A stretch of DNA of 53,470 bases, taken from the NCBI GenBank assembly GCA_945902915.1, contig CAMDNJ010000003.1, positions 1-53,470 of the forward strand, read 5' to 3'. Position numbers and translations under genes: made by a program. The stretch is from Crenothrix polyspora. Lineage in GTDB: Bacteria; Pseudomonadota; Gammaproteobacteria; Methylococcales; Methylomonadaceae. Numbering within the stretch: position 1 is the first letter of the stretch; every line of letters begins with the position of its first letter. This document shows, in pieces, positions 9,688-18,875 of the stretch. Under the pieces are notes generated by a model. That model saw only the letters and a list, made by a program, of their open reading frames with translations. It searched no databases and was not told the origin of the DNA.

Positions 9688-9716
9688 TTGACTTAAATTT
9701 ATTGGCTATCTATTAA
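9688..9716 (+). promoter_or_regulatory. Candidate sigma-70 promoter of the glycan cluster
   Basis: In the 355-bp gap between rimK and the first glycan gene, TTGACT (9688-9693) and TATTAA (9711-9716) are spaced by 17 bp, giving a start near 9723 and a leader of about 60 nt. A second TATAAT (9736-9741) lacks a partner -35. Nothing else, neither gene nor repeat, is seen in this gap. Confidence 0.45.
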
Positions 9717-9784
9717 TAACGACTAGTTGTTCCTGTATAATAAACTGACTAGTTGAGTGGCTCTAATCTTTCACTTATAACCTA

Positions 9785-11032
9785 ATGACCCTATTTTTAA
9801 TAACTTTCAGTGTCTGGCTGCTGATCTTATCTGTAGTTCTCGTGTGGAAGTACCCCTTATTTAAGAGGACTTGGCAGGAAGTTTATTTTGCCGATACCCC
9901 CGTGCTGATTGAAAGTGATGATTGGGGGCCGGGTGCTGCGCTACATGGCCAGCGACTGTCACAATTACTCAAATGTTTAGAAACTCATAAGGATGCAGTG
10001 AATCGAGCGGCCATATTAACAGCAGATATAGTTCTGAGTGTGCCGGATATTGACAAAATAATAGCTGATCCGGAAGGCCGTTATCATCGAAAACTACTCA
10101 ATGAGGCGTCTCCAGTTGTTTATCAAGCCATGTTGCTAGGTATTATAAAGGGTGTTTTAGTACCGCAGTTGCATGGCTTGGAACATTTAAATGGTCAGGC
10201 CTTTGCTAAGCTTTGTCAGCTTAAAGATAGTCGGATTGCCTGTGCTTTAGCTGATCCCCAGCACTGGGAATGGGAATCCTTAGCTTCACCTTTGCAAGGC
10301 CATTATGTAGACGGCAGTGTGCTACCTACAGAGGCACTAAATCAGGAGCAAGCTCAAACTATTATTGCTTTGGCAGTACAGCGCTTCACTGAATTATTTG
10401 GTTATCCTAGTGTTAGCACGGTAGCACCTTGTTATTTATGGAACAGCACTATTGAACAGTTGTGGCAAAAAAATGGTATTTCGGTAATTCAAACCGCAGG
10501 CTATCGTTGCGATGGCCGAGATAAGCAAGGCTCTTATCATCAAGATCTTAGTTTAATAAGAGCCGGTGATATAAGTGAGTCTGCTCAGCTTTATTTGGTT
10601 AGAAATGTGATGTATGAGCCTGTCGATGGTAATAATGATGCAATAACAGCCTATCAAGAAGCCATGTTAGCTTATGCGCAAGCCTTGCCTATTAGTATCT
10701 CTACGCATCGCTATAATTACACCCGAACCGAAGCAGAATTTGATAGCTCATTGCAGGGTTTAGATCAGTTACTGAGCAACATAAGTTCTAGTATTGCAAG
10801 GTTGCGCTATGTTGCCTCGCCTGAATTAGGCGAACAAATCGCCAAAGAGCATTCAGCTATAGAAAATCATTTTAATGGTGCTGACTATCTGCCACTGAAG
10901 CGGCTCTCTGGTCTTAATAAGCTTGCGCCTTTTTTATGGCGTTTATATTACCGGCATCCCAAGTTAAAGTTATTGGCTTATCTCAGTGGTTTGATAATGC
11001 CGGCGGGCTTGCTGTGTCGATATTTTAGATAG
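9785..11032 (+). CDS. Membrane-anchored NodB-like polysaccharide deacetylase (divergent)
   Basis: Probably removes acetyl groups from a glycan or glycolipid intermediate. There is one N-terminal membrane segment (residues 2-21, LFLITFSVWLLILSVVLVW), then a globular domain. Motifs resembling the NodB metal site: ESDDWGPG with Asp45-Asp46, and HGLEH with His130/His134 (H-x3-H); a later STHRYNYT may supply the remaining His. Spacing between motifs is wider than in standard NodB domains and overall similarity is weak, so the substrate cannot be named. First gene of a closely spaced run (15, 3, 15 bp gaps) of glycan genes. Confidence 0.7.
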   Translation: MTLFLITFSVWLLILSVVLVWKYPLFKRTWQEVYFADTPVLIESDDWGPGAALHGQRLSQLLKCLETHKDAVNRAAILTADIVLSVPDIDKIIADPEGRYHRKLLNEASPVVYQAMLLGIIKGVLVPQLHGLEHLNGQAFAKLCQLKDSRIACALADPQHWEWESLASPLQGHYVDGSVLPTEALNQEQAQTIIALAVQRFTELFGYPSVSTVAPCYLWNSTIEQLWQKNGISVIQTAGYRCDGRDKQGSYHQDLSLIRAGDISESAQLYLVRNVMYEPVDGNNDAITAYQEAMLAYAQALPISISTHRYNYTRTEAEFDSSLQGLDQLLSNISSSIARLRYVASPELGEQIAKEHSAIENHFNGADYLPLKRLSGLNKLAPFLWRLYYRHPKLKLLAYLSGLIMPAGLLCRYFR

Positions 11033-11047
11033 TTTGTAGGTTAAATA

Positions 11048-12001
11048 ATGAAGATTTCTGCGATTATTCCTGCTTATAACAGTGCTGCTTTTATTGCGCA
11101 GGCGATTACTAGCATACTAAAGCAGAGCTATCCGGTTTATGAAATTATAGTAGTGGATGATGGCTCTAGTGATGACACCTTAGCGGTAATTAAAAGCTTG
11201 TCCGGCAATATTCTTTACCATAAACAAGAAAACCTTGGCCCTGCTGCGGCTAGAAATCAAGGTATAAAGATGGCTAGTGGCCAGTGGATAGCCTTTTTAG
11301 ATGCCGACGATCAATGGACGCCCGATAAAATCAAAAAACAACTGACTATTTTGGCGCGTTATCCTGAACTGCAGTTGCTTGCCGGTGATATGGCTGAGAT
11401 TAATGAGGATAATACTTTGTTGACGCCTTCTGTACTGGCTAAACATCAGTTATTAGCAGGCTTCCTTAAAGATCAGGGACGCCCGATAACGAATGCACTG
11501 GCAAAATTGTTAGATAAGAATTTTATACCTACGGGCACAGTCTTAGTGCGTAAAGATACTTTATTGGCGGTGGGCATGTTTAATGAAACTATTCATTATG
11601 GCGAAGATTTGGAGTTATGGGCAAAAATAGCGGCTTATTATCCAATGACTTGTTTGCCGGAAATACTGATGTTGCGTCGACTTCATAGCCATAATGCCAC
11701 GAAAGCTTCGGCGTTGATGCTGACCGATAGTGTAAAGGTAATGCAAGCTCTACGGCAGTTTATTTCGGTGCCATTGCTACAACAAGGTTTAAAGCCAGAT
11801 AGATTAGTCGCCGACGCCTATACAGCGGTCGCCTATTGGCATTTCAATTTAAAAGACTACCAGCAGGCAAGGCAAGCTGCCGTTGCTAGTTTAGGTGAAA
11901 TGTTGACGACTCGTGCTTTAGTTTATGGCTTGGCATCTTGTTTGCCGGCTAGATGCATACGGGTATTAAAGCAGCTTAACAGCGCTGTCTTAGGCAGCTA
12001 G
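11048..12001 (+). CDS. GT2 family glycosyltransferase
   Basis: A GT-A fold sugar transferase, 317 residues. The nucleotide-sugar site is clear: ISAIIPAYNSAAFIAQAI at the start, EIIVVDDGSSDDT near residue 34, and the DXD-type FLDADDQW near 86; GPAAARNQG links them. A helical C-terminal third carries no predicted membrane span. Spaced 15 bp after the deacetylase and 3 bp before the GT4 gene (long start), so co-transcribed. Donor and acceptor unknown. Confidence 0.9.
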   Translation: MKISAIIPAYNSAAFIAQAITSILKQSYPVYEIIVVDDGSSDDTLAVIKSLSGNILYHKQENLGPAAARNQGIKMASGQWIAFLDADDQWTPDKIKKQLTILARYPELQLLAGDMAEINEDNTLLTPSVLAKHQLLAGFLKDQGRPITNALAKLLDKNFIPTGTVLVRKDTLLAVGMFNETIHYGEDLELWAKIAAYYPMTCLPEILMLRRLHSHNATKASALMLTDSVKVMQALRQFISVPLLQQGLKPDRLVADAYTAVAYWHFNLKDYQQARQAAVASLGEMLTTRALVYGLASCLPARCIRVLKQLNSAVLGS

Positions 12002-12028
12002 GCTATGGTTTTTAAGGAGTGTGTCAGT

Positions 12029-13252
12029 GTGAAGACGGCTAAGATAAAAAATATACTTTATGTGGAAAATGGCATTGGTTATGGCGGCGCTATCATTTGT
12101 TTGCGGCATTTAGTTAGGCAGTTGGATAGGCAGCAATTTCAGCCTTTGCTGGTGACGGGGCGTAACGATTTGCCCTATCAAGATATTCCTGAGGATGCAT
12201 TATGGCAGCCTATTATTGATCGGCATATTGATGTGGTGGGCTTACGTAGACAATTAGCCGATAGTAAAGTCATCGGCTTAATTCCAGGTCTTGCGTGGCT
12301 GTTAAATCAAGTGTTGGCGCGTCTGGATGATGTGTTTAATTTTCTGCCTTTTTTTCTACAGTTGTTATGGACAGCGTGGCGATTCAAGGCCGATTTAATT
12401 CATGCTAATAATGAGCCGCTCTGCAATCGAGCGGCTTTATTGGTCGGTATGTTGTTGCACATTCCCATTGTTAGCCATGTTAGAGGTGAACAAAAGGGTT
12501 CAAGGATGATGGCTAACGCTTATCGCTGGCCTACGCATTTTATTTCTGTGTCTCAGTGGATTGCAAAAAGTATGCAAGAGCTATTAGATGTGCCTGCAAA
12601 CAAAATCAGTGTTATTTATGATGGTATTGCCTTGGAGCACTTAGACCTAGAGGCTGATGGCCATGAGTTTAGGCGGCGTTTTGCTATTCCTGACGATGCT
12701 TATGTGGTTGGTTTAGTGGGTTTGTTAATACCTTGGAAAGGTCAGGAGCTATTTTTGGATGCGGCTGTGCTGTTACGCGACAAGATTCCAAATTTGAAAA
12801 TGCTTATTGTAGGTGGAACACCCGATGAATGTGTGGCTTATGAAGCCTTGTTACGAAAGCGAGTTAGCCAATACCAGTTAGATGAACTGATAGGTTTTAC
12901 CGGTCATGTGACGGCGATGGCACAAGTGTATAACGGTTTGGATGTGGTGGTGTCAGCGTCTATTAGTCCTGAGCCTTTAGGTACCGTTGTTATCGAAGCC
13001 ATGGCGATGGCTAGACCGTTAATTGGCCCAGATCATGGTGGCGCTGCGGAAATGATCGAGCATCTTAAAACAGGCTTGTTGTTTAGGCCTAATGATGCAC
13101 AGGCTTTGGCGGGTGAGATTGAGCGTTTATATGATCATCCGCGACTTGGCTTACAGTTAGGGCATGATGCGCGTGTACATGCCTTAGAGACGTTTGCGAT
13201 TGCTCAGCATACTGAGCATGTACAAGCGCTATATCATCAACTATTGCACTAG
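12029..13252 (+). CDS. GT4 family glycosyltransferase
   Basis: A GT-B fold transferase of about 407 residues. Seen: N-terminal YVENGIGYGGAIICLRHL, then VGLVGLLIPWKGQELFLDA near the domain hinge, and the GT4 E-x7-E-like SISPEPLGTVVIEAMAMARP near 320. I prefer the GTG at 12029 because a perfect AAGGAG stands nine bases before it; an in-frame ATG at 12005 would add eight residues (MVFKECVS) but has no clear ribosome binding site. It lies between the GT2 and ligase genes and probably adds the next sugar of the same chain. Confidence 0.88.
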   Translation: MKTAKIKNILYVENGIGYGGAIICLRHLVRQLDRQQFQPLLVTGRNDLPYQDIPEDALWQPIIDRHIDVVGLRRQLADSKVIGLIPGLAWLLNQVLARLDDVFNFLPFFLQLLWTAWRFKADLIHANNEPLCNRAALLVGMLLHIPIVSHVRGEQKGSRMMANAYRWPTHFISVSQWIAKSMQELLDVPANKISVIYDGIALEHLDLEADGHEFRRRFAIPDDAYVVGLVGLLIPWKGQELFLDAAVLLRDKIPNLKMLIVGGTPDECVAYEALLRKRVSQYQLDELIGFTGHVTAMAQVYNGLDVVVSASISPEPLGTVVIEAMAMARPLIGPDHGGAAEMIEHLKTGLLFRPNDAQALAGEIERLYDHPRLGLQLGHDARVHALETFAIAQHTEHVQALYHQLLH

Positions 13253-13267
13253 ATCATCGTAGCCATT

Positions 13268-14617
13268 ATGACGCCATTTTTATCACGACAACTTATTTAT
13301 CCATTACAAGAATCTTTGTTGAATAGGCCTACGTTTCCTTATTTGGAGAGTCTGGAAAAAACCCAATGGCTTTCTAGGTTTGAGCTTGAAGCCTTGCAAT
13401 TACAAAAGTTGCAAACCTTATTAAAGTCCGCCCAGCTCCATAGTCCATGGCATGCTGAACGCATTGCCAGTTCGGGTATGAATCTTGACGCACTAAGTTT
13501 TGAGGAATTAAGAAAACTACCGACTATGAATAAGGTTGATGCACAAAATAATGGTCAGGCCATGGCTTGGCATGAAGTGCCCGGTGGTTCTTTTAGCTAT
13601 ACCACCGGTGGTTCTAGTGGTGCACCGTTGATTTTTAGATATGGCAGGAATCGTCAAGCCTCTGATGCCGCAGGACGTATACGCGCTAGACGCTGGTGGC
13701 AGGTTAATGTCGGCGATAAGGAGGTTTATTTATGGGGAGCGCCTGTAGAGCTTAATAATACCGATAAAATTAAGACGTTACGAGATCGGCTCATTAATCA
13801 ACTGGTTTTAAATGCTTTTGCTATGTCGCCCACTACCATGGAGTCGTATTTGAAAATGATACAGCGCTTTAATCCTAGCTGTATTTACGGCTATGCCAGT
13901 AGCGTTGCCTTATTGGCTGAGTATGCTAAACGAAACCAGCGTAATCTACATTTGCCTGCACTGAAAGTCGTTTGTACCACGGGTGAGCCTTTATATCCCG
14001 AACAACGCCACTTAATCACGGAAGTTTTTAAGGTGCCCGTTGCCAATGAATATGGCAGTCGAGATATAGGTTTTACAGCCCATGAAAATAGTCATCAGCA
14101 AATGCTATTAATGAGCGAGAGTATTTTACTTGAGGTGTTGGATGACAGTGGTCAGCCAGTTAAGGCCGGAGAAATGGGCGAAGCGGTCATGACGGGTCTT
14201 TGTTCAGAAGCTCAATCCTTCATACGTTATCGCACGGGTGATATGGTTAGGTTAGCCGTAGATCTTGATAAAGAGGGTAGAGGTCTACATGTGATAGACG
14301 AGGTGCTTGGACGTGAAACCGATTTTTTAATACATCAAAATGGCTCGATTATTCATGCCTTGGCGGCTATTTATGTGTTGCGTGAAACGCCAGGCATAGA
14401 GCAGTTTAAGATTACGCAGCAGACGCTTTATGATTTTGAAATTTTAGTGGTTTGCAATGAACATTGGAAATCTGAGGGCTTAGAGATTATCGCTGATAAA
14501 TTCAAAGCTCGCTTTGGTAGTGCTTGTAACACCCATATACAGCTCGTTAAGGAAATTTTACCTGAAGCTTCAGGAAAAATGCGCCAAGTTGTTTCAAAGG
14601 TAGCTATACCTATTTAA
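13268..14617 (+). CDS. PaaK/CapK-like AMP-forming ligase family protein
   Basis: A 449-residue adenylate-forming enzyme relative. The phosphate-loop signature YTTGGSSGAP starts at Tyr111, followed by NEYGSRDIG (residue ~260, adenine-side motif) and YRTGDMV near 320, with a C-terminal ACT-like lid. Relatives occur in capsule and exopolysaccharide clusters (CapK) as well as phenylacetate catabolism (PaaK). Since it sits between glycosyltransferases and a formyltransferase, activation of an acyl or amino-acyl group for glycan decoration is inferred. The substrate is unknown. Confidence 0.82.
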   Translation: MTPFLSRQLIYPLQESLLNRPTFPYLESLEKTQWLSRFELEALQLQKLQTLLKSAQLHSPWHAERIASSGMNLDALSFEELRKLPTMNKVDAQNNGQAMAWHEVPGGSFSYTTGGSSGAPLIFRYGRNRQASDAAGRIRARRWWQVNVGDKEVYLWGAPVELNNTDKIKTLRDRLINQLVLNAFAMSPTTMESYLKMIQRFNPSCIYGYASSVALLAEYAKRNQRNLHLPALKVVCTTGEPLYPEQRHLITEVFKVPVANEYGSRDIGFTAHENSHQQMLLMSESILLEVLDDSGQPVKAGEMGEAVMTGLCSEAQSFIRYRTGDMVRLAVDLDKEGRGLHVIDEVLGRETDFLIHQNGSIIHALAAIYVLRETPGIEQFKITQQTLYDFEILVVCNEHWKSEGLEIIADKFKARFGSACNTHIQLVKEILPEASGKMRQVVSKVAIPI

Positions 14618-14647
14618 GGGGTTGGATAATTATGACGTGTTACTTGA

Positions 14648-14946
14648 CCATTCAGCGGTTTAAAAATCAAATAATGAGGTCGCTATCGCGACAATTTTTT
14701 GAATCGGGTATTCGCACCCGAAGGCGAGATACTTTCTTTTGCGCAGCCTTTAGAAAGTATCCAAAGAAAAGGCGGCTCGATTGCAGCTCGATCTGCGCTC
14801 CTCGGTTTTGTCGGGGGGAGGTGAGAGGGCGTCCTGCCCTCCTACCGACGCGCGGCATCCATGCCGCGCCCCTTCGGGCTAATCCCAACAAAACCTGCGG
14901 TGCTTGGCGCGGCAAACGAGAGCAAATCGACGTTACTGTGTAATGT
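14648..14946. repeat. Structured dispersed element, copy 1 (~299 bp)
   Basis: Nearly identical to 42931-43226 in the same orientation, from CCATTCAGCG to GTTACTGYGTAATGT. It holds several hairpins: GTCGC/GCGAC, CGGGT/ACCCG, GATACTTTC/GAAAGTATC and GCGCGGCAT/ATGCCGCGC. Imperfect inverted ends (TGAC...TTAC) are suggested but weak. Frames in it on both strands give arginine-rich translations shared by both copies and are judged non-coding. It splits the glycan cluster, and its last bases TAATGT contain the likely ATG of the next gene. Confidence 0.88.
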
Positions 14947-16163
14947 CAGTTATCAACTTCTTATATGCAACTATTCTTATGTTATTAACCCGACTCATTA
15001 ATTTACCTTTACGTTATAAGTCTTGGCGACCTGCACATCTCGCATTGATAGTAGATGATGTAACTGGCCTGTCCAAACAACCCAAACTAGCTGATGAAGT
15101 GCATCTGCAATCCGTCATCGCATGGTTATGCCATGCCCAAGATCAGCGTATTGGCTATGCCGATGAAGGTGGGGTCTCTGCTGGCTGGAGTTTTGAAGAT
15201 GGTTGGCTACCTAGCTATCCTGAAACCAGCGGTTATATTATAGAAACCTTGTTGGCTGCTGCAAAAGTTTTAGCTGATCCAACATTAACCTTAAGAGCAG
15301 AGCGTATTGTTGATTGGGAGTTATCCATACAAAATGAGACGGGTTCATTTCCAGGTCATTTTGGTGAGGCGGGTAGTAAACCGGTTATTTTTAATACGGG
15401 TCAAATTATGCATGGAATGATTGCCGGCTATTTGGCGTTTGATCGTGATGAATGTCTTATAGCGGCAGTTAGGGCAGGACACTGGATGGTGTTGCAGCAA
15501 GATGACGATGGTTGCTGGCGACGTTCGGTACATAATGATACGCCTCATACTTATAATACGCGTTCAGCTTGGGCCTTGTTACGTACAGGTCTAATCGCTA
15601 ATGAAAAAAAGTTGGTGGAGGCTGCGATTAAAAATATCCATTGGGCTTTGACTCAACAGACGGCTTCAGGATGGTTTAAAACCAATGCTTTTACAGAAAA
15701 GGGTCTGCCCTTTACGCATAATATTGCTTATGCTATTCGTGGCATCTTAGAGAGTGGTTTATTGCTTGATAATGAAGAAATGATCAATGCGGCTATTAAA
15801 GCTGCAAACGCACAAGCAGCACAACAGCGGGCCGATGGTTGGTTAGCCGGTATTTATGCCGACAACTGGGAGCCAAAAACTCATTATTGCTGCCTGACAG
15901 GTTTGGCGCAAATGAGTATTATCTGGCAACGACTTATTCATACTCAAGGTATTGATGAATTTAAACTACCTGTTGCTCTTGGCCTTGATTATATAAAATC
16001 CAATCATCGTCTGAGCTCAAAAGCTGTGTATCAACGAGGCGCTATTGCGGGATCGGCGCCTATTTGGGGTCGGTATTCGATGTTTGAATACCCTAATTGG
16101 GCCGCGAAGTTCTTTGCAGATGCGTTAATGCTCAACATAGCTCACATTAATATTCCTGAATAA
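14943..16163 (+). CDS. Alpha/alpha-toroid protein of glycan cluster
   Basis: About 406 residues from the preferred ATG (MSVINFLYATILML). A hydrophobic N-terminal stretch may anchor it. The rest is a series of helical hairpins with recurring aromatic/Gly motifs (GYADEGGVSAGW, ETSGYIIETLLAA, GSFPGHFG, FNTGQIMHGMIAGY, TYNTRSAWALLRTG), the look of an (alpha/alpha)6 barrel as in glycoside hydrolases, lyases, epimerases and terpene-cyclase-like folds. Catalytic residues cannot be named. A longer frame from 14904 adds 13 residues encoded by the preceding repeat. It is followed 15 bp later by the formyltransferase. Confidence 0.72.
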   Translation: MSVINFLYATILMLLTRLINLPLRYKSWRPAHLALIVDDVTGLSKQPKLADEVHLQSVIAWLCHAQDQRIGYADEGGVSAGWSFEDGWLPSYPETSGYIIETLLAAAKVLADPTLTLRAERIVDWELSIQNETGSFPGHFGEAGSKPVIFNTGQIMHGMIAGYLAFDRDECLIAAVRAGHWMVLQQDDDGCWRRSVHNDTPHTYNTRSAWALLRTGLIANEKKLVEAAIKNIHWALTQQTASGWFKTNAFTEKGLPFTHNIAYAIRGILESGLLLDNEEMINAAIKAANAQAAQQRADGWLAGIYADNWEPKTHYCCLTGLAQMSIIWQRLIHTQGIDEFKLPVALGLDYIKSNHRLSSKAVYQRGAIAGSAPIWGRYSMFEYPNWAAKFFADALMLNIAHINIPE

Positions 16164-16178
16164 ACAAAAAACCTAAAT

Positions 16179-16988
16179 ATGCCACAACTTACAGTTATCA
16201 TTCTTTGCGGGCAAGCGCCTAGACATTTATATTTTGCAAATCAAGTCGCTAAAGCGTGTAAGCCCTTAGCTATTATTCAGGAAGGTGGTCATGACGACCC
16301 CTTTATGAAAATAATTAAGCTATTATTAAAGCCGAAAAGCTTATGGCGAAAAATTAACCGCTGGTTACGTGATCGTAAACGCTATTGGGGGAATAAAGAA
16401 GCTGAGTTCTTTTTTGCTAATGAAACACCGCAGTTAAGTCATCCAGAGCTTAGGGTAGAAGTTCCGCACATTAATCATTCTCAGGTTATTGAGCTGATAG
16501 ATCATTATCAACCTGATTTAATTGTGGTGTTTGGTACGTCTTTACTTAAAGGTGAGCTATTAGAAAAAGGTCGTTTAGGCATTATTAATTTACATGGCGG
16601 TTTGTCTCCTGAATATAGAGGCGCGGATTGTACCTTTTGGGCGCTTTATAATCAGGAGCCAGAAAAAGTGGGCTGCACCGTGCATTATATTAATGCCGGT
16701 ATTGATACAGGTAATATCATCGCGCATGTTTCACCTGAAATAAAAACCAATGATGATGAGCTAACCTTGTTTTGGCGTGCCGTGCGTAGCAGCACGCATC
16801 TTTATGCAGAGTTACTAAATAGGCTAGAGCAGGGCGAAGCTTTTGGGCAAAAACAAACGCATAAGGGTCGCTTGTATCAAGTTAAAGACCGTAGCTTAAA
16901 GCATGAAAAGGCTGTCGATACCTTATTGCAGTGCGGTTTATTGGCTAATCTCAATTTGGGTAAACGCGTAACATGGTTTAAGCTTTAG
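16179..16988 (+). CDS. Formyltransferase-fold enzyme, probably sugar N-formyltransferase
   Basis: A 269-residue protein with the formyl-THF transferase core. The catalytic Asn-His-Asp set is visible: Asn137 and His139 in INLHGGLSPEYRGADC and Asp176 in NAGIDTGNIIAH, spaced as in ArnA and methionyl-tRNA formyltransferase. It lacks the tRNA-binding C-domain of Fmt and stands at the end of a glycan cluster, so formylation of an amino sugar is inferred; a deacetylase in the same cluster could expose the amine. The N-terminal 45 residues (LTVIILCGQAPRHLYFANQ) resemble a Rossmann start. Next gene is uvrC after 39 bp. Confidence 0.8.
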   Translation: MPQLTVIILCGQAPRHLYFANQVAKACKPLAIIQEGGHDDPFMKIIKLLLKPKSLWRKINRWLRDRKRYWGNKEAEFFFANETPQLSHPELRVEVPHINHSQVIELIDHYQPDLIVVFGTSLLKGELLEKGRLGIINLHGGLSPEYRGADCTFWALYNQEPEKVGCTVHYINAGIDTGNIIAHVSPEIKTNDDELTLFWRAVRSSTHLYAELLNRLEQGEAFGQKQTHKGRLYQVKDRSLKHEKAVDTLLQCGLLANLNLGKRVTWFKL

Positions 16989-17027
16989 TCTTTGCTTAAC
17001 TATTGAAAGATAATTTTAGGATGATAC

Positions 17028-18875
17028 GTGCCTACCGAAAGCCGCGAACATATTTTTGATAGCGCAGCCTTTTTAAAAAACTTAACAACTCGTCCCGGTA
17101 TTTACACCCTATTTAATGTTCAGGGTGAGATTATTTATATCGGTAAGGCTAAGAATCTTAAAAATCGCGTTTCTAGCTATTTTAAAAAACAAACCGTATC
17201 AACTAAGCAGCAAGTGATGGTCACTAAAGTGGCGGCTATTGAAGTCACTGTGACTCACACTGAAGGCGAAGCGCTATTACTAGAGTGTCAGCAAATAAAG
17301 CGCCATAAGCCACGTTATAATATCTGTTTACGTGATGATCGTTCTTTTCCTTATGTCTATTTATCTAGCGAACAAGATTTTCCTCAAATCACCTTACATC
17401 GGGGTGCAAAAAACAAAAAGGGGCGCTATTTTGGTCCTTATCCCAGTACCGGAGCCGTCAAAGAAAGTCTAAAGCTATTGCAGCGGTTATTTCCTATTCG
17501 ACAATGCGACGATACGACTTATAGCAATAGAACTCGGCCTTGTTTGCAATACCAAATTGAACGTTGTAGTGGGCCTTGTGTAGGTCTTATTGATAAACAA
17601 CGTTATGCCCAAGATGTAGCAAGTACGATCATGTTTTTGGAAGGTAAGGGAAGTCTGCTGATTGATCAGTTAATCTGTAATATGGAGCAAGCTTCATTGA
17701 GGCTTGATTTTGAACAAGCCGCTATTTATCGAGATCAAATCGCTACTTTACGCGCAGTACTGCAAAAACATTTTGTGAGTGGTGAAAAGGGTGATGTCGA
17801 TATTATTGCCAGCGCTACTAAGGCCAATGTAGCTTGTGTACAAGTCTTTTTTATACGCAACGGACAGCATTTGGGTAATAAAGCGTATTTTCCAAAAATG
17901 ACCGATGCACATGATCCAGCTTCGGTGATCCAGGCATTTATTCCTCAATATTATCTGGATAAACCTGCGCCTTATGAGTTGATTGTTAGTCATGAATTAG
18001 AAGAATCGGCTTTATTATGCGAAGTATTAAGCGCAAAGATTCAGCATACGGTGATTATTTCTGCCAAGGTCAGAGGCGAGCGTTTAAAATGGCTGCAAAT
18101 GGCCATGACTAATGCTGAAAATTCATTGGCAGGTAAGCTTGCCGATAAGCAAGGTTTTTATGCAAAGTTTTTGAATTTGCAAGAAGAGCTGGCTTGTAAA
18201 GATTTGCCCATGCGATTGGAGTGTTTTGATATCAGCCATACTCAAGGTGCACAGACGGTTGCTTCCTGTGTGGTTTTCGACAGGGAAGGGCCCGTAAAAT
18301 CTGCTTATCGACGCTTTAATATTACCGGTATTACCGGCGGCGATGATTATGCCGCAATACATCAAGCCGTATATCGACGCTTTAAGCGTTTAAAGCAAGG
18401 TGAGCATCAGGCTCCAGACATACTTTTTATTGATGGTGGCAAAGGTCAGGTATCAGAAGCACAAAAGGCATTAGCAGAATTAGACATAAATAATGTTATG
18501 ATAGTCGGCGTTTCAAAGGGGCCTGATAGAAAGCCCGGTATGGAGAAGTTGATTCTGGTCGACCAAGAGCAACCGATCAACATAAATGCTGGGGCCAGTG
18601 GATTGTTGTTAATTCAACATATCCGTGATGAGGCGCATCGATTTGCAATTACAGGGCACCGTCAGCGTCGTGGCAAGGTAGCCAAGCAATCGGTCCTGGA
18701 AACGGTTTCAGGTTTAGGTGCAAAGAGGCGACAGCTTTTATTAAAACAGTTTGGGGGATTGCAAAGTATTTCATGCGCAGGCGTGGATGCACTTTGCAGT
18801 GTAGACGGCATTAGTCGACAGTTGGCACAACGAATTTACGAGCTATTTCATCATCAAGATGACGATTCAATTTAA
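17028..18875 (+). CDS. uvrC: Excinuclease ABC subunit C
   Basis: Makes the dual incision in nucleotide excision repair together with UvrA and UvrB. At 615 residues it has normal length: GIY-YIG nuclease (PGIYTLFNVQGEIIYIGKAKNL, residues 24-45), a Cys-rich segment (RPCLQYQIERCSGPC), the UVR motif near 205 (RLDFEQAAIYRDQI), RNase H-like C-nuclease (LECFDISHTQG, LFIDGGKGQ) and C-terminal helix-hairpin-helix (VSGLGAKRRQLLLKQFGG). The start is GTG with TTAGGA upstream. It overlaps pgsA by 17 bp, the same uvrC-pgsA order as in E. coli. Confidence 0.96.
   Translation: MPTESREHIFDSAAFLKNLTTRPGIYTLFNVQGEIIYIGKAKNLKNRVSSYFKKQTVSTKQQVMVTKVAAIEVTVTHTEGEALLLECQQIKRHKPRYNICLRDDRSFPYVYLSSEQDFPQITLHRGAKNKKGRYFGPYPSTGAVKESLKLLQRLFPIRQCDDTTYSNRTRPCLQYQIERCSGPCVGLIDKQRYAQDVASTIMFLEGKGSLLIDQLICNMEQASLRLDFEQAAIYRDQIATLRAVLQKHFVSGEKGDVDIIASATKANVACVQVFFIRNGQHLGNKAYFPKMTDAHDPASVIQAFIPQYYLDKPAPYELIVSHELEESALLCEVLSAKIQHTVIISAKVRGERLKWLQMAMTNAENSLAGKLADKQGFYAKFLNLQEELACKDLPMRLECFDISHTQGAQTVASCVVFDREGPVKSAYRRFNITGITGGDDYAAIHQAVYRRFKRLKQGEHQAPDILFIDGGKGQVSEAQKALAELDINNVMIVGVSKGPDRKPGMEKLILVDQEQPININAGASGLLLIQHIRDEAHRFAITGHRQRRGKVAKQSVLETVSGLGAKRRQLLLKQFGGLQSISCAGVDALCSVDGISRQLAQRIYELFHHQDDDSI

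Noticed and set aside
14904-14942. Longer start of the toroid protein
   Set aside because: The added 13 residues come from the end of the dispersed element and have no ribosome site.
14632-14943. Open frames inside the ~297-bp element (both strands), and the like frame at 42980-43195
   Set aside because: Both copies give similar Arg-rich translations with hairpin-driven composition and no family; they track the repeat, not a gene.
9785-16988. Exosortase/PEP-CTERM-associated exopolysaccharide locus
   Set aside because: The deacetylase and ligase types are reminiscent, but no exosortase, PEP-CTERM protein, or Wzx/Wzy/Wzc-like gene is present.
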